From Ectobius pallidus (lineage: Eukaryota > Arthropoda > Insecta > Blattodea > Ectobiidae), in contig CAXKWD010000008.1 in NCBI GenBank assembly GCA_964059195.1, forward strand, positions 49,456,502 to 49,520,501: DNA of 64,000 nt, given 5' to 3'. The notes under the pieces are model-generated. The model saw only the letters and a program-made list of their open reading frames with translations. It was not told the origin of the DNA and made no database searches. Positions 10,945-22,507 of this stretch are shown piece by piece; positions within the stretch are counted from its first letter, which is position 1; every line of letters starts with the position of its first letter. The position numbers and the translations under genes are program-made.

Positions 10945-11887
10945 CAGTGAAATCTCGATACGATTTTGCAGGGATCAGAAAAAATTATTGTTGTAGAGAG
11001 AGATATTGTTATATCGAGAATTTTCAAAAAATGTTCAATTTTTGGTAGTATATAGGAAACAACTTTAATAATTGAAATTCTTTACGTATTTAGGGAAATA
11101 AAGAATTTTAACACAAGAACTGGTATACTGTACTATATTCACTCCACCCTTAAATTATTACACTATGAGCAAACACATTTTACATTGCATTATAGCACAG
11201 CACCATGGACAGGATGACTCATCATTTTTGCCCCTGTTTGTAAAAGTCAGAAATGATGGTCTGTTTAGCTTTTTTTATGGACAGGGATGCACACAATGCC
11301 CTTATTGATTCAAGGTTCACTAAATGACATTCTGGTACCATTGGAACACTTGTCAGAAAATTCTGTAGAGCCTCGCAAGAGGCAATGGCTGCAAGTGCGG
11401 TGATGCACACTTTGTTCTACCTCCTCTTCTTCCCTTCTTCATCTTCCGCCTGCTTGTTTTGGATTTCCTCAACACTGTTTTCTTCCATTAGCTCCGGAAA
11501 AACAATCACCTCGTCATCTACTGTCACGTATTTTACAGCAGGTGGAACATTTTCATCACACAGTTCACCATACTTTGTAACAGCAGTAGCCAGCATTTAA
11601 ATTCCCTCTTCACCATCAGAATTGTTCAAATCATTTTCATCATCAGCACTAGAAAATCCTGCTTTCCTCCAACAGTTTCTCACAGGGAGTTCATGATTTG
11701 CACTTTCACGATCTATTTTTATTGTTGTACCGAGGAAAAGGTATTTTATGGGGATTCTAAATGTAATCGTAATGGAGAGGTTTATCATTATTAAGAGTAT
11801 CATAAAACCGAGGGGAATTTTACATTATTTTAATGGAAAGAATGCCAGGACCAAAATATTTTAACGTTATATACGAAGATTTCACTG
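10945..11887. mobile_element. Pogo/Tigger-like DNA transposon relic
   Basis: Both ends read CAGTGAAATCT inward and are flanked by TA (10943-10944 and 11888-11889). TA target duplication and a CAGT terminus fit pogo/Tigger elements of the Tc1/mariner superfamily. The 943-bp unit keeps the C-terminal part of a transposase on the minus strand and has lost the DDE core. Confidence 0.8.
11222..11803 (-). pseudogene. C-terminal remnant of Tigger/jerky-type transposase
   Basis: One minus-strand frame runs through this interval with two stops (TAA near 11597, TAG near 11411). It contains NCWRKAGFSSADDEND, an acidic stretch, and a tail ending KKAKQTIISDFYKQ. CENP-B/Tigger transposases end in a similar S/T-K-x-T-D-F-F pattern after the DDE domain. 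The position inside a TA-flanked CAGT-ended element supports the call. No catalytic residue is left. Confidence 0.65.
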
Positions 11888-11889
11888 TA

Positions 11890-12552
11890 GTTGATATTCA
11901 AGTCTACTTCAATTAATTTTACTAATATTGCTATTGATTCTTAATGACCAGTTGATATTCAACTGTAATTTAATTTATTTTGCTAATATAATAATATTTA
12001 TTTATTTTTAATGACTATGTGACAAATGGTAAAAGATAGCTTCATTAAATATTAATATTTATGTATAATGACACTGATATAATATAGGCCTACCTACACT
12101 TGTATATGTAAAGCAAGAATTGCTAAACGTTATTGGTCATTATCAAACACGCGGCGTATGAGTGGAATAGTCAAGTATGAAGTACGTAAGTGCATACAAG
12201 AATTTCAATTTTGTCTGAATGCAATTTAACATTTTAATGTGCTGAAACAGGTTGATTCATTGTTAATATAAAACAATGGGTGTTGTAATAATTATTATTG
12301 TAAGTGACTGTACGGGTGAAATAATGCATTCTGACGGCAAGAAACTCCGATCTCATGCAAATAATTATTTAACCTTAATACCAAAATAACCAACTTGGTG
12401 GAAGATTGTAAGTTGTTTATTTGCATAGTTGCATGTGAAATTTATAAAATAGCATAACTTTTCACAGGCTTCATAAAAAGATAAATGCACCCTTAAAATG
12501 TTGTAACTCAATATTTGTAGCTATCAATTTCTTTGATAAAGATCTTGTCCCA
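11890..12552. other. AT-rich spacer with degenerate repeats
   Basis: GTTGATATTCAA occurs at about 10877, 11890 and 11950. After the second and third copies the next 50 bp are also alike (TTAATTTATTTTACTAATAT-like), so a roughly 60-bp degenerate tandem repeat preceded the pogo insertion. No gene is seen. Confidence 0.45.
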
Positions 12553-12731
12553 ATGAATTCGGATAATGATATACCATGTGCCTCCACATCATGTAATAAT
12601 GTCAACAATCTTGTGAAATGTAAACCATGTCAGAATACATTCACTTCTCGTGGAATAAACATTCATATAGCCAGAAGTCATGGGCCATTTCAAGATTCCA
12701 TACTCAGTGAGAATGAGTTATCACATTCTAT
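12553..12731 (+). pseudogene. R2-like ORF, N-terminal zinc finger part
   Basis: The ATG at 12553 starts a protein with CKPCQNTFTSRGINIHIARSH, a C2H2 finger of the kind that begins R2 proteins and binds target DNA. The ORF reaches SILSENELSHS and enters the RTE insertion. The 13-bp segment TATCACATTCTAT (12719-12731) returns with one mismatch at 16124-16136, so the protein continues there. The first finger and the second one after the insert together give the two-finger N-terminus. Confidence 0.75.
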
Positions 12732-12751
12732 CATCATCATCATCAATGGTG

Positions 12752-14237
12752 CTACAGCCTGGTGCAGGCCTTGACCGCTCCAACAATACGCCGCCACTCA
12801 TTCCTCTCCAATGCCTTCGTCCTCCATCCCCGAACTCCCATTACTTGCAAATCCCGCTCCACACATTTCATCCATCTTGTATTGGGTCTTCCTACTCTTC
12901 TTTTACCATCCAATGTATTAAATGTAACTCTGTGTCCTATGTCCGACTCTTGTTCCCTGTAGAGGTGTCCCAACCATCTAATTCTTGAAGCTTTAATCAC
13001 CTTTATTATATCAGAATCACCATACGCCTTATAGAGTTCTGCTACGCCAGTTGCCATTCTCACATACCGGGCCAAAGATTTTCCTCAGGACTCTTCTCTC
13101 AAATACGGCCAGTTTACTTTCTTGAGTTTTTGTCAGAGCCCAAGATTCACATCCATATATGGCAACGGGTCTTAATAGGGTTTTATATAATTTTATTTTC
13201 GTTTTAAGACTAAGGAGTCTGGAGCTCAGCTGCTTTTTTAACCCAAAGAAGCCTCTGTTTGCTAGCATCAATCTATGGTGAATTTCTTTCCCCAGATTGT
13301 TTTCCTCCGTAATGACTGTTCCTAAATATTTAAATTCTTTAACCTTTTCAAACCTATAGTTATTTATAATAAAATGACCATCATTTCGTGGTGTATCTGT
13401 TATTTCCAAATATTTTGTTTTCTTTTCATTGACTTTGAGACCCATTTTATGTGCTGCATTTTCTAGTCTAACAAAGGTTTCCTTTATTGCATTTGGTGTT
13501 CCGCCTATAATATCTATGTCGTCCGCATAGGCTAGGATTTCGACAGACTTGTGGAAAAGTGTTCCCCTATAATCTATTTCAGAATCCCTTAACACCTTTT
13601 CCAGAGCCAGATTGAATAGGGTGCATGCTAATTCATCTCCCTGTCTTAGGCCTTTCTTTGTGTTGAATGCTGTTGACCTCCCATTGCGTAGTTTAACCTG
13701 GCATTTTACTCTACTAAAGGTAGCTTTTATAAGTCCAATTAATTTAGGTGGTATCTCAAACTCTTCCAAAGCTTTTATCAGTTCCTCTCTGTTGATGCTA
13801 TCATATGCAGCTTCAAAATCAACGAACAGATGAAAGGTATTTACACTGAATTCTTTCGTTTTTTCCAATATCTGTCTTATGGTATGAATCTGATTTACTG
13901 TAGATTTTCCTGGTCTGAAGCCACATTGGTATTGTCCGAGCACTTTCTCAGCATAGGGTCTTAGTCTTTCATGCAATATACTTGAGAAAACTTTATACCC
14001 AGAGTTTAATAGGGTAACTCCGCGGTAATTCTGACAGTTTAGGGGGTCTCCTTTCTTTCGTATTGGACAGATCAGGCCCTCCTCCCATTCCTCTGGTAGT
14101 TGTTCTGTTTTCCAGACCTCAGCCATAATACCATGTATGTTTTTAAGGACTTCCGGTTCGTCCACTAAAAGTTCACCATTTATACCATCAGGTCCTGGAG
14201 CCCTGTTCTTATTTAGCTTCTTAATAGCCACTCTCAC
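12752..14237 (-). pseudogene. RTE reverse transcriptase and C-terminal region
   Basis: The RT frame runs 14237-13029. It has NKNRAPGPDGINGELL, CQNYRGVTLL, FVDFEAAYDSINRE, GLRQGDELACTLFN and the catalytic AYADDIDIIGG, so all palm motifs are present. After a one-base shift near 13060 the next frame (13075-12752) gives the RTE tail IKASRIRWLGHLYR and GRPNTRWMKCVERDL. RT would copy the element RNA at a nicked target. The ORF is broken at both ends, so this copy cannot make a full polyprotein. Confidence 0.9.
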
Positions 14238-14242
14238 CTCTT

Positions 14243-15691
14243 CTAAATTAGAATTCCTACTGTTTCATCTCCCATCTCGAATTCACTACTACCATTATCC
14301 CTTCCTACCATAGTTTCCACAGCGACATCTTCTTGATTTATCACATCCGCGTCTGGTGCAATGTTATCTGCATCTAACAATTCAATAAAATATTCCTTCC
14401 ATCTGTCTAAAATTTTGTTAAAATCAGTAATAATTTCTCCATTTTTATCCCTGCAAGCCAAATTATTGGGATTATAATCTTTCCTCATATTATTAACCAA
14501 GTTGTAAAACTCCCTGGATTTGTTTTGAGACCCGGATTCTTCAATGGAGCTTAGCTGTTCTTCAAAGTAGAGTTTTTTCTTTCTTCTATGAACTTTCTTC
14601 TCTTCACGTCGTTTTTCTTTATAGTTTTCTTCTGAGGATCGTGTATGATGTTTCTGAATCATTTCTTTGTAAGCCTTATTTTTTTCCCCAGTTGCTTCTT
14701 CACACTCCTTGTCATACCAATGACTTCTGATTCTCTTACCCTCTATCCCTAGTATCTCCTCAGCAGTAGTAGCAATAGTCTGTCTTAGTGATGTCCAGCA
14801 TCCTATATCTTGCTTGTCTGTTGGCTGGAGGAGTCTAGTTTGAAGTGTGTTTCTGTAATTTATTCGTGTTTCCGGATTCTTTAGTTTGGAAACATCATAT
14901 TTCTTACTTGATGTATTTCCCCTCTTCTTATGCAGTGTACTAATTCTACTTTGTAGTTTAGCACATATCAAATAGTGATCCGAGTCGATATTGGCTCCTC
15001 TGTAACTTCTTGCATCTAGTATGTCACTACGGTGTTTCTTATCTATGAGAACATGATCTATCTGGTTTAACGTCTCCCCGTCTGGTGATTTCCAAGTGAC
15101 TTGATGAATTCTTTTGTGTGGGAATAGTGTAGTACCTATGACCATATTTGTTATTGTTGCAAAGCTTGTTAGTCTATCCCCGTTATCATTGCTTTCACTA
15201 TGTATTGTATGTTTCCCCATTATATCCTGCTTACTATTTTCCCATCCAAGTTTTGCATTAAAATCACCTAATACCATTTTAATGTCATTAGCAGGGAATT
15301 CTTCATATGTCTTTTCAAGGAGGTCATAGAAAGAATCTTTTTCATGTTCACTTTTTCCTTCCGTAGGTGCATGGACATTTATAATGCTATAGTTGTGAAA
15401 TTTCCCTCGTATTCTCAATTTGCCTAATCTCATATCTATTGGCTGGAAATCTATTACTAGGTGTCTGATTCTTTTATGTATGATAAAGCCTGTGCCAAAA
15501 TGATGCAGGGATTTGTGACAACTGTAGTAAACTGTGCAATCTCGTTTCTCTATTAGACCATTCCCAGTCCATCGCATCTCTTGGAGTGCCAAAATATCCA
15601 GATTATAATCTTTCGTTACATTGATTAGCTGTCTTAAATAACTAGCTCTGTACAGAGAAAAAACATTCCAGGATCCAACTCGTAATACCAT
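14243..15691 (-). pseudogene. RTE AP-like endonuclease and linker
   Basis: The ATG at 15691 starts an APE-type domain: LRVGSWNVFSLYR (the Asn of block I), ILALQEMRWTG (Glu), VLGDFNAKLGW (Asp/Asn), and a C-terminal SDHYLICAKL (Asp-His). This is the endonuclease that nicks target DNA. A charged linker follows (about residues 270-460). The frame ends at a TAG at 14243-14245 because one base is missing; RT follows in the next frame. Length and motifs are those of RTE and of genes mislabelled craniofacial development protein 2-like. Confidence 0.9.
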
Positions 15692-16136
15692 ATTCTTGCT
15701 AGGTCATTTTAAAGAGGTCCGCCCGGCTTGCATATTTTGGAGATTCTCAACATAACTTTTTTTACGCGGGTAGGGTAGTCAACCCTACGCCCAACCCCCA
15801 ACCTGGAGGACCGGGTAATTTGTGATCGGAGTTTTCTTCCCCTAGCCTTTGGAGACCCAACTCCCTATCTGCAAGGCAGCAGCTCCCTAACTTGAGGTCG
15901 ACTCCTCTGTCTTCTTTACCGTTGAGAGATAAGCTCTTCATTCGCCTGGGAAGCCATTGGACGTCCTCTTCTGGAGTGCTCCTTCGTCTGACCTCTCGCC
16001 TTTGACCTGTCCAGCAAGGGAGGCCCTACCAGTAGCAATGCTACCGCCGGCATAGCTCAAAGGGTCAACAAGGTACACAAACCCCACCACCAACGATAAG
16101 GTCTCGCACTCCCTAGGTGGGGATATCACACTCTAT

Positions 16137-16857
16137 GCTCAGTGAAAATGAATTGTCTAGTTCAGTGCTGAATGGGAATAATAATAATAATAATGCAGGA
16201 AGAAATTCAGACAGTCATGAAAGGCAATACGATTCACAAAATATAGATAGTGACGATTGCCCACACTGTGGAAAGATTTTTAAAGGAAGACATGGAGTCA
16301 GAATTCACATCAGCCGGGCTCACCCCAAAGTAAGCAGGCAATTAATACCTAATAAAGATAATGAAAATTCTCAATCAACTCATAATTTTAACATTAAACA
16401 AAAGGCTATGTCTGATTTTTCCCCTAAACCAGCTATTGAACTTTATAAAGCCAAGCTGGAATCTTGGATTAGAACTTTTAAAAGTGAATTAAATGAAAAA
16501 GAATTTTTTAATGATGTCAAAGAGTTCACTTTGTTCTTAGCTGATTCAATAGATCTTCTACCTGGCCCTAAACACCCTGCTAAGAGATATATAGAAGCAT
16601 GGAAAAACAAGAAAAATTCTGGAATTCAGAAAAACTATTCCAATTCATGTAATCCTCAAAGAGCAATAAAACGAGAAAGGGAAAGAAGACGTAGTAAATT
16701 TCAATATAAATTAATACAATTTCAGTGCTACAACCAACAAAGAAAAGCAATCAGATCAGTCTTGAACGACAAAAGTGAATCATGTAAAATCGATATTGAT
16801 ACTATTTCTGATCATTTCACTAACCTCTTTTCCAGTCCTAATGATTGTTTTACCTGA
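16137..16857 (+). pseudogene. R2-like ORF, second zinc finger and linker
   Basis: After the RTE insertion the protein goes on with an N-rich stretch, then the second finger CPHCGKIFKGRHGVRIHISRAH (split here for length: CPHC...H...H). A basic linker of about 170 residues follows. It ends at a TGA (16855-16857) reached after a one-base shift near 16850. The +1 frame carries on directly with PEYPNNTNEVERQM and the RT. Confidence 0.75.
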
Positions 16858-19099
16858 GTATCCAAACAATACTAATGAAGTCGAAAGGCAAATGAACAAT
16901 GATACATTTGATCCTATAGTGACAAGACAAGAGGTCGCTTCCGCAGTTAACAGCATGGCAGTGGACACTTCACCAGGTCCAGACCATGTCTTAGTTAAAG
17001 CTATAAAGGATGATCTCGCATACGAAATGTTTAGCTTATTAACCACAAGAATGCTGAAATCAGGAATTATTCCACCCTGTCTACAAGAAGCGAGAACAGT
17101 TCTAGTACCTAAATCTGGTGATGGTATGGACATTTCAAGTTGGCGTCCAATAACAATCCCTTCTGTTGTTCGTCGAGTGATTGATCGCATACTTGATAGC
17201 AGATTGCGCCAATATATTTATTTTAATGACTTCCAAACTGGTTTTTCTAAATATCCTGGAACACTAATAAATACAAACATCCTTCAATCTATTCTTCATG
17301 CTGCAAAAACTAAAAAGACTAAAGTAACAATCGTTTTCCTTGATATAGCTAAAGTCTTTGACAACATTGGCCATAATCACCTCAGGGCTACGTTATTGAA
17401 TTCCCCAGCTCCTTCGCAACTGGTTAATCTCATTGGAGCTTTACAAGAAGCAAACACTACACAAATTCAATCAAATAATAAAAGAACTAAAATTATTCAA
17501 CTGCGAAAAGGTGTTATGCAAGGTTCTGCATTATCACCTGCCTTGTACAACCTGGCTACCTATCACGTTTTGAATGAGTTGTGTGAACCAACTATTGCAT
17601 CAAAATTTGGTTTTGAACTTGTTGCTGGATTAACTCCCATGACTGTACTACGATTTGCGGATGATACTGTGCTTATTGGTAATGATGAAGCTTCTGCAAC
17701 TGAACTCGCAAAGTTGGCTATCAAGAGATTCTCAGAAATTGGATTGAAGCTAAATCCAACAAAGTCTGTTGTCATTAATATTGACAAAGGTCATCTCATT
17801 GAAAGAAACCTTTCTATATATCCTGATTTTGAGATACACTCCATCAGTAAAAATGAATCTATCTGATACCTCGGAGTTAATTTTTCGGATTCCATTGTAT
17901 TCAATTGTAGTTCTACATTAAATGACCTAAATAATAAACTGGACAATCTAGCCTCTTCACCATTCCTGCATGCAGATAAAAAATATCACATCCTGAATTC
18001 TTCTGTCTGTCCTTCCCTAATTTATAAGTTTCAGACTACTCCTCCTGAGCTGATCCCCAAAAAATTCCTGGACGATGCAGACAGACTAATAAGAAGTGTG
18101 CTGAAGGAAATGCTAAGCCTTCCCATGGATATCCCATATGCAATGATCTACAGCCCTAGGAAATATAAAGGATTAGGGATATTCAGAACAAAATTCGAAG
18201 TAATATTGCAGCAAATCAATGCACTGCGATGCCTATATAAGACTCAGAATTCTTATATTCAGCAAACTCGTAATCTCCAACATGAAAGTTTACAGTGCCT
18301 TAAGCAGATTAATGTAGAGTCAGAAGACGGTTTATTTTATAAAGACGGCAGTTTCCTTAATGCTAAAAAGGTTCGAGACCATCTCAGAACTAAAGAATTT
18401 TATATATGGTGTAATCACCCACGAAAAGGGAAGGGTGTCATCTTATTTAAACAGCACACTCCTACAAACAGGTGGATATGGAATCATGTTGGTCTGTCTT
18501 GCAGTGAATGGCGTGACTGTTTGAAAATGGTGGGAAATGTTGCTGCAGTGCGTGCTGTGCCGGGTAGAGCTCAGGACAACCATTGTCGGTGTTGCCACAA
18601 CGAGGTAGAAACTCTTGCACATGTTCTGGGTTCCTGTCCGCATGGCGAGATCCTTCGAAACATCAGACACCATACAGTACGGTCAATTGTTGCAAATGCC
18701 CTTAAAGATGCTGGTTATACTACTTTTGAAGAGGTGCATGGTCTCTCTACCACCGGGACTACGAGGCGAATTGATATCATTGCTTTTCAAGGAACCACAA
18801 GATCCGGATTTATAATTGATCCTACTGTGCGTTTTGAAGTAAATGAGGCACAGCCGCAAGATGTAAACAAGGAAAAGCAAGACATCTATAATCCTACCAT
18901 CCCTTACTATCGTGATAAATACAATCTAAAAGAACTTGAAGTCATTGGACTCATGGTAGAAGCAAGAGGAACTGTTACAACTTTCATGTTGAACACCTTC
19001 AAGAGATTGGGACTTCCTCCATCAATTATAACTGAAGTTGCTTTAGCAACCCTCAGAGGATCCGTTTCAATACTGAGGAATCACATATATAAATCCTAA
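16855..19099 (+). pseudogene. R2-like RT, CCHC knuckle and restriction-like endonuclease
   Basis: RT motifs in order are DTSPGPDHVLVKAI, SSWRPITIPS, VFLDIAKVFDNIGH, GVMQGSALSPALYN and the catalytic RFADDTVLIG (about 17653). A TGA at 17864-17866 precedes YLGVNF; this context often reads IRYLG, so a CGA-to-TGA change is likely. The C-terminal third has the CCHC knuckle CRCCHNEVETLAHVLGSC (about 18590) and RRIDIIAF...IIDPTVRFE, the nuclease core of R2-group elements. The enzyme would nick a target and prime reverse transcription there. A second-frame start at 18098 is not a separate gene. Confidence 0.85.
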
Positions 19100-19261
19100 T
19101 CGTAACTGTTAAAGATTTTCTATTTTGTATTAATTTTTTCCTTAACTTTATTCTCTTTTCCTTTTCAATGTTCAATGTTCAATTACCTTTTTGTTTTTCT
19201 TTTCTGGTACTCTTTGTCTGTGTAGGCAACCCATAACTATGGGAAGATTAAATAAATAAAA

Positions 19262-20099
19262 ATTTATGATTAACAGAATTGTAACATATACTATGTTCAA
19301 TCTATAGATTTCAATGAAACCTGTAATTTCTACGTCTCCAGCACCTAGATTTTTTCCAAAGATTCTGTTAGGTTTTACTCTAGTGCTTTCAGGCTGAATG
19401 CTTTCTCCTCTTTGCTTATAAGCAGCACTAGTGGAATGAAATTCATTAATAGGGTATTGTAAATTACTTAGTCGATTATGACCATTTGTTTTTTTTTTTT
19501 ATCACTTACACTCAATGACACCTATAGCACAAGATCACAACAAAGAAAAACAATCCACATAGGCAAGAACAAAGACAAACACACACTTATTTAACACACA
19601 AACTTATAATCTTGCCCAGCACTTCAGAAAACAAGAATACCAGTACAGAGTAGAGTAGCATTTAGAACATAAAACAGAATACAGAATAGATCCTACAAAT
19701 TAAGCACAAATATCATACCCTCAACACAATCAAACAAAATTAAGTACACAAACACACTATACAAACAAGACAAACAAACAAATAACATCAGTTCAAATCA
19801 CATGTAGTCCTAAAACTTTCAAGATGGTTTAGTAAATTAATAAATACAGTCAACCCTCAATATAATGCCACCATCCGTTCTCTAACATTTAATGGCACAA
19901 AGCAAGGGTGGCACTAAAATGAAATTAATTTTTTAAAATAGAAATGGCATAACTGGAATTGCACGGCTGGCAATTGGACTGAGTTCCAAGCAGGCAACCA
20001 ATCATGAGGAGAGCTGGATTTTGACAATTAGATAAGACAGTGACTCTGTGGATGTAGCGTTGAAATGCTGTGATAAAAAAAGTATGCATGGAACGCCAC
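19262..20099. other. A-rich spacer with one pogo-like terminus
   Basis: An A/C-rich, gene-free stretch follows the R2-like tail. At about 19848 TACAGTCAACCCTCAATATAATG resembles a pogo/Tigger terminus after a TA (first 20 bases considered), but no partner end was found. A 34-bp segment at about 20085-20118 recurs at 51175. Confidence 0.4.
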
Positions 20100-20515
20100 G
20101 CGACAGAAGTGAAACTTGTTTTTATTTTTACTTTTTCAATTTTTGATTACTGGATTTTTTCAATTTTGCATTATTGGACTTTTAATATTGAGTTTTTGGA
20201 CTTTTTTAATTTTGAATTTTGGATCTTTGAATTTTAAATTTGGATTTTTTTAAATTTTCGTTCTTTGAATTTTTTTTTTAATTTTAGATTTTTGGATTTT
20301 TAAATTTTGGATTTTATTATTTTTCAAATTTTTATTTTTTTATTTTGTTTTTTTCTCAATTTTGGAAATTTGGATTTTTTAATTTTGGATTCTTTATTTT
20401 TTAAATTTTGGATTTTTGGACTTTTTAATTTTACATCTTTGATTTTTAAATTTTGGAATTTTGGATTTTTTAAATTTTGAATCTTTGATTTTTTTCATTG
20501 TTTGGATTTTTTAAG
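20100..20515. repeat. T-rich low-complexity array
   Basis: About 415 bp consist of repeated variants of TTTTTGGATTTTT and TTTTTAATTTTGGA. The order suggests slippage expansion of an 11-20 bp motif. Confidence 0.8.
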
Positions 20516-20603
20516 CGTGGTAATGAACCTCCGGGTTCCATAAAATAGGTAATATACCTTTAGATTGCTTAGGAATTGTCTATTGCCATTGAGCAAGTAA
20601 GTA

Positions 20604-20604
20604 T

Positions 20605-20639
<35 letters not shown>

Positions 20640-20647
20640 CTACTACT
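20604..20647. repeat. (TTA)n microsatellite
   Basis: A run of ATT triplets flanked by TAATAA and ending in TACTAC. Confidence 0.9.
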
Positions 20648-21142
20648 TCTAATATTCCCATTTGCAGGTCCTCGTACTAGGACTGAAAAATTTCCTTTGA
20701 TTACTCCTAATCATTGAGTTGATTGTTTTCTGTGCAGTCCACTCCGAAACACACTACTAATTTTGTGACGGTTTTCAGCGTTACATTAATTTTGTGATGA
20801 TTTTTGAGCATTACACAAGTTCCCGATTTACCCCCGTACCACCGCTTCAAAAATGAGGATAAACCCATTCGGTCATGACATCCTCCCTAGTAGCACAGAT
20901 CGTTGGGGCAATGTTGGGAAATAATCGCCATGTTTCGTTGGTCAATGGTTAGGAATGTCCGTCGGGGTTCCGTTGGCAAAGTGCATTTTACCCAACCAAT
21001 TGCCAACTGTAGCCAACCAATATCCAACAAAATCCCAACAGTTGGGAATGTTCGTTGACGATCTGTTGGGCCATCATTGTAATGCCAACAGAATGCCAAC
21101 TGTTGCCATCCGAATTCCAACATAATTCCATCCATAAGCCAA

Positions 21143-21655
21143 CCAAAATCCAACGATTTCCCTACATTCCTCCATTGGGTTCTGCTTTTTGCCTTGGTTT
21201 CATGTTTATTTTGTCACAATTAGGTAGTTGATAAAATATTTACCCCAGCAACTGCAATTTAAGAATGACTTATAAATCCATGCAAATCTTTCGCACTTCA
21301 CCCATTTTTATAATAGTCCAAGAAAACCAAGTATTTAGCTAACTAATAAATTCACTCATACAGATTCACAAAACACAGTACCGGTATACAGTTCATATGT
21401 TGCTCTTAATTCAACCGTATACTGTATTTTGTGAATGTATAAGAATGAATTTATTAGTTAGCTAAATGCCTAGTTTTCCTGGGCACCTATCAAAAGGGGC
21501 GAAGTGCGAAAGATTTGCATGGACTTGCTAATCATTCTTAAATTGCAGTTGCTGAGGAAAATATTTTATCAACTACCTAATTATGATAAAAGAAACAGGA
21601 AACCAAGACAAAAAGCAGAACCTAATGGAGGAATATAGGGAAATCATTGGATTTG
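21143..21655. repeat. Long inverted repeat, arms of about 240 bp
   Basis: The left arm (21143-21389) and right arm (21417-21655) are reverse complements over almost their whole length with few changes. They are separated by a 27-nt loop. RNA from this place would form a long hairpin. Confidence 0.9.
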
Positions 21656-21677
21656 GATGCCTTATTGATGGTTATAG

Positions 21678-22175
21678 AGTGCTTTCACTGTACGACTAGG
21701 CCGGCAATCGCACGGGCTGCTCCACCGTCACAGATAAACCGCATGTGGGGCCAGGAACGTGACATATCACGGTACTCCCGGCGAATCGTATATATTTCCG
21801 TAATTGTAATCACAATAAAATATGAAAATATAAAATAAAAATACAAACTTACCTTATCACAGGAGTTGTTGGAAATGCCATCCTTCTGCATCATTACATC
21901 TACGGCAACTTTTGAGGAAATTGCTATTCACACGCAGTAGTTCTAATGTATAATTATGTCATGGCATTTTTAAAACACTTCAAGCAAAACTAAAAACTAC
22001 TTTAACCATAAAAAAAACACAAACACTGCTGTAATAATTATTCACGTGTGAACGCAATCAGATCACATGCTAGACTTCAGCGGTGAGACAACGAGGCATC
22101 ACTTGGGCGCTTGATGCATGAGTCACGGATAGTCGGCCCGTGCGATTGCCGGCCAAGTCGTACAGTGGAAGCACT
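21678..22175. mobile_element. TIR element Z (about 500 bp)
   Basis: The 40-bp termini AGTGCTTTCACTGTACGACT... (21678-21717) and their reverse complement (22136-22175) agree at 38 of 40 positions. No ORF of note is inside. Two truncated copies at 24469 and 34834 lack the left end and the last 16 bp. No target duplication was recognised. Confidence 0.75.
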
Positions 22176-22259
22176 GTAATACTAATGGTCGAGAACTTCA
22201 TCCCATGAGGGGACAAGGCCTACTACCCATGTTGCATCTTCTTCCTCCATTCTTCTACA

Positions 22260-22372
22260 TTGGCAGATGGTGGTCTTTATGACTGAAGCCGTTATTTCTT
22301 TATCAAGTGGCTCCTCGTCTTCATGAGGCTATGTGCACCCTGGTCCAGAATTCTATATCTCAGAAAAATGGT
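22260..22372 (-). repeat. SINE body fragment
   Basis: This 113-bp segment resembles the body of the SINE at 53175-53491 (ACTGAAGCC...TCAAGTGGCTCCTC...GAGGCT...TCAGAAAAAT order). The tRNA-like head is missing. The same fragment recurs at about 24850 and 35222 as part of larger duplications. Confidence 0.65.
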
Positions 22373-22507
22373 GATACATAGTATAACATAAGGAAAGAAT
22401 CTTGGCTATAGGCTAAATAAAATTCAAAGAAATGAATAATGAATAGTTTATTGTTATTGCTGCTTTACAAGTTATGGATAAGTCAGATATATATATATAG
22501 CGTGGCA

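Larger units (their letters stand above)
12732..16123 (-). mobile_element. RTE-clade LINE, about 3.4 kb, near full length
   Basis: The element lies between 13-bp direct repeats (12719-12731 and 16124-16136, 12 of 13 identical), the target-site duplication. Its 3' end at 12732 is a short GAT repeat, the usual RTE tail. About 430 bp of GC-richer leader (15692-16123) precede the endonuclease. One frameshift near 14256 separates endonuclease from RT, and a second near 13060 separates RT from the C-terminus. It entered an already present R2-like element. Confidence 0.9.
12553..19261 (+). mobile_element. R2-like (restriction-endonuclease type) LINE, split by an RTE LINE
   Basis: A single plus-strand ORF starts at 12553, is interrupted by a minus-strand RTE element at 12732-16123, and continues to 19099. 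Its domain order (C2H2 fingers, RT, CCHC knuckle, restriction-like endonuclease) is that of the R2 group. A 3' UTR ends in AATAAATAAAAA at 19250-19261. The flanks show no 28S rDNA, the classical R2 target. A frameshift near 16850 and a TGA at 17864-17866 make the copy inactive. Confidence 0.85.

Noticed and set aside
12553..12774. Independent C2H2 gene
   Set aside because: It is the N-terminus of the R2-like ORF; the target duplication shows continuation at 16124.
18098..19099. Separate 333-codon gene
   Set aside because: It is in the same frame as the upstream RT ORF, separated only by a TGA; it contains the C-terminal domains of that protein.
12553..19261. rDNA locus (R2 site)
   Set aside because: No 28S-like sequence was recognised on either side.
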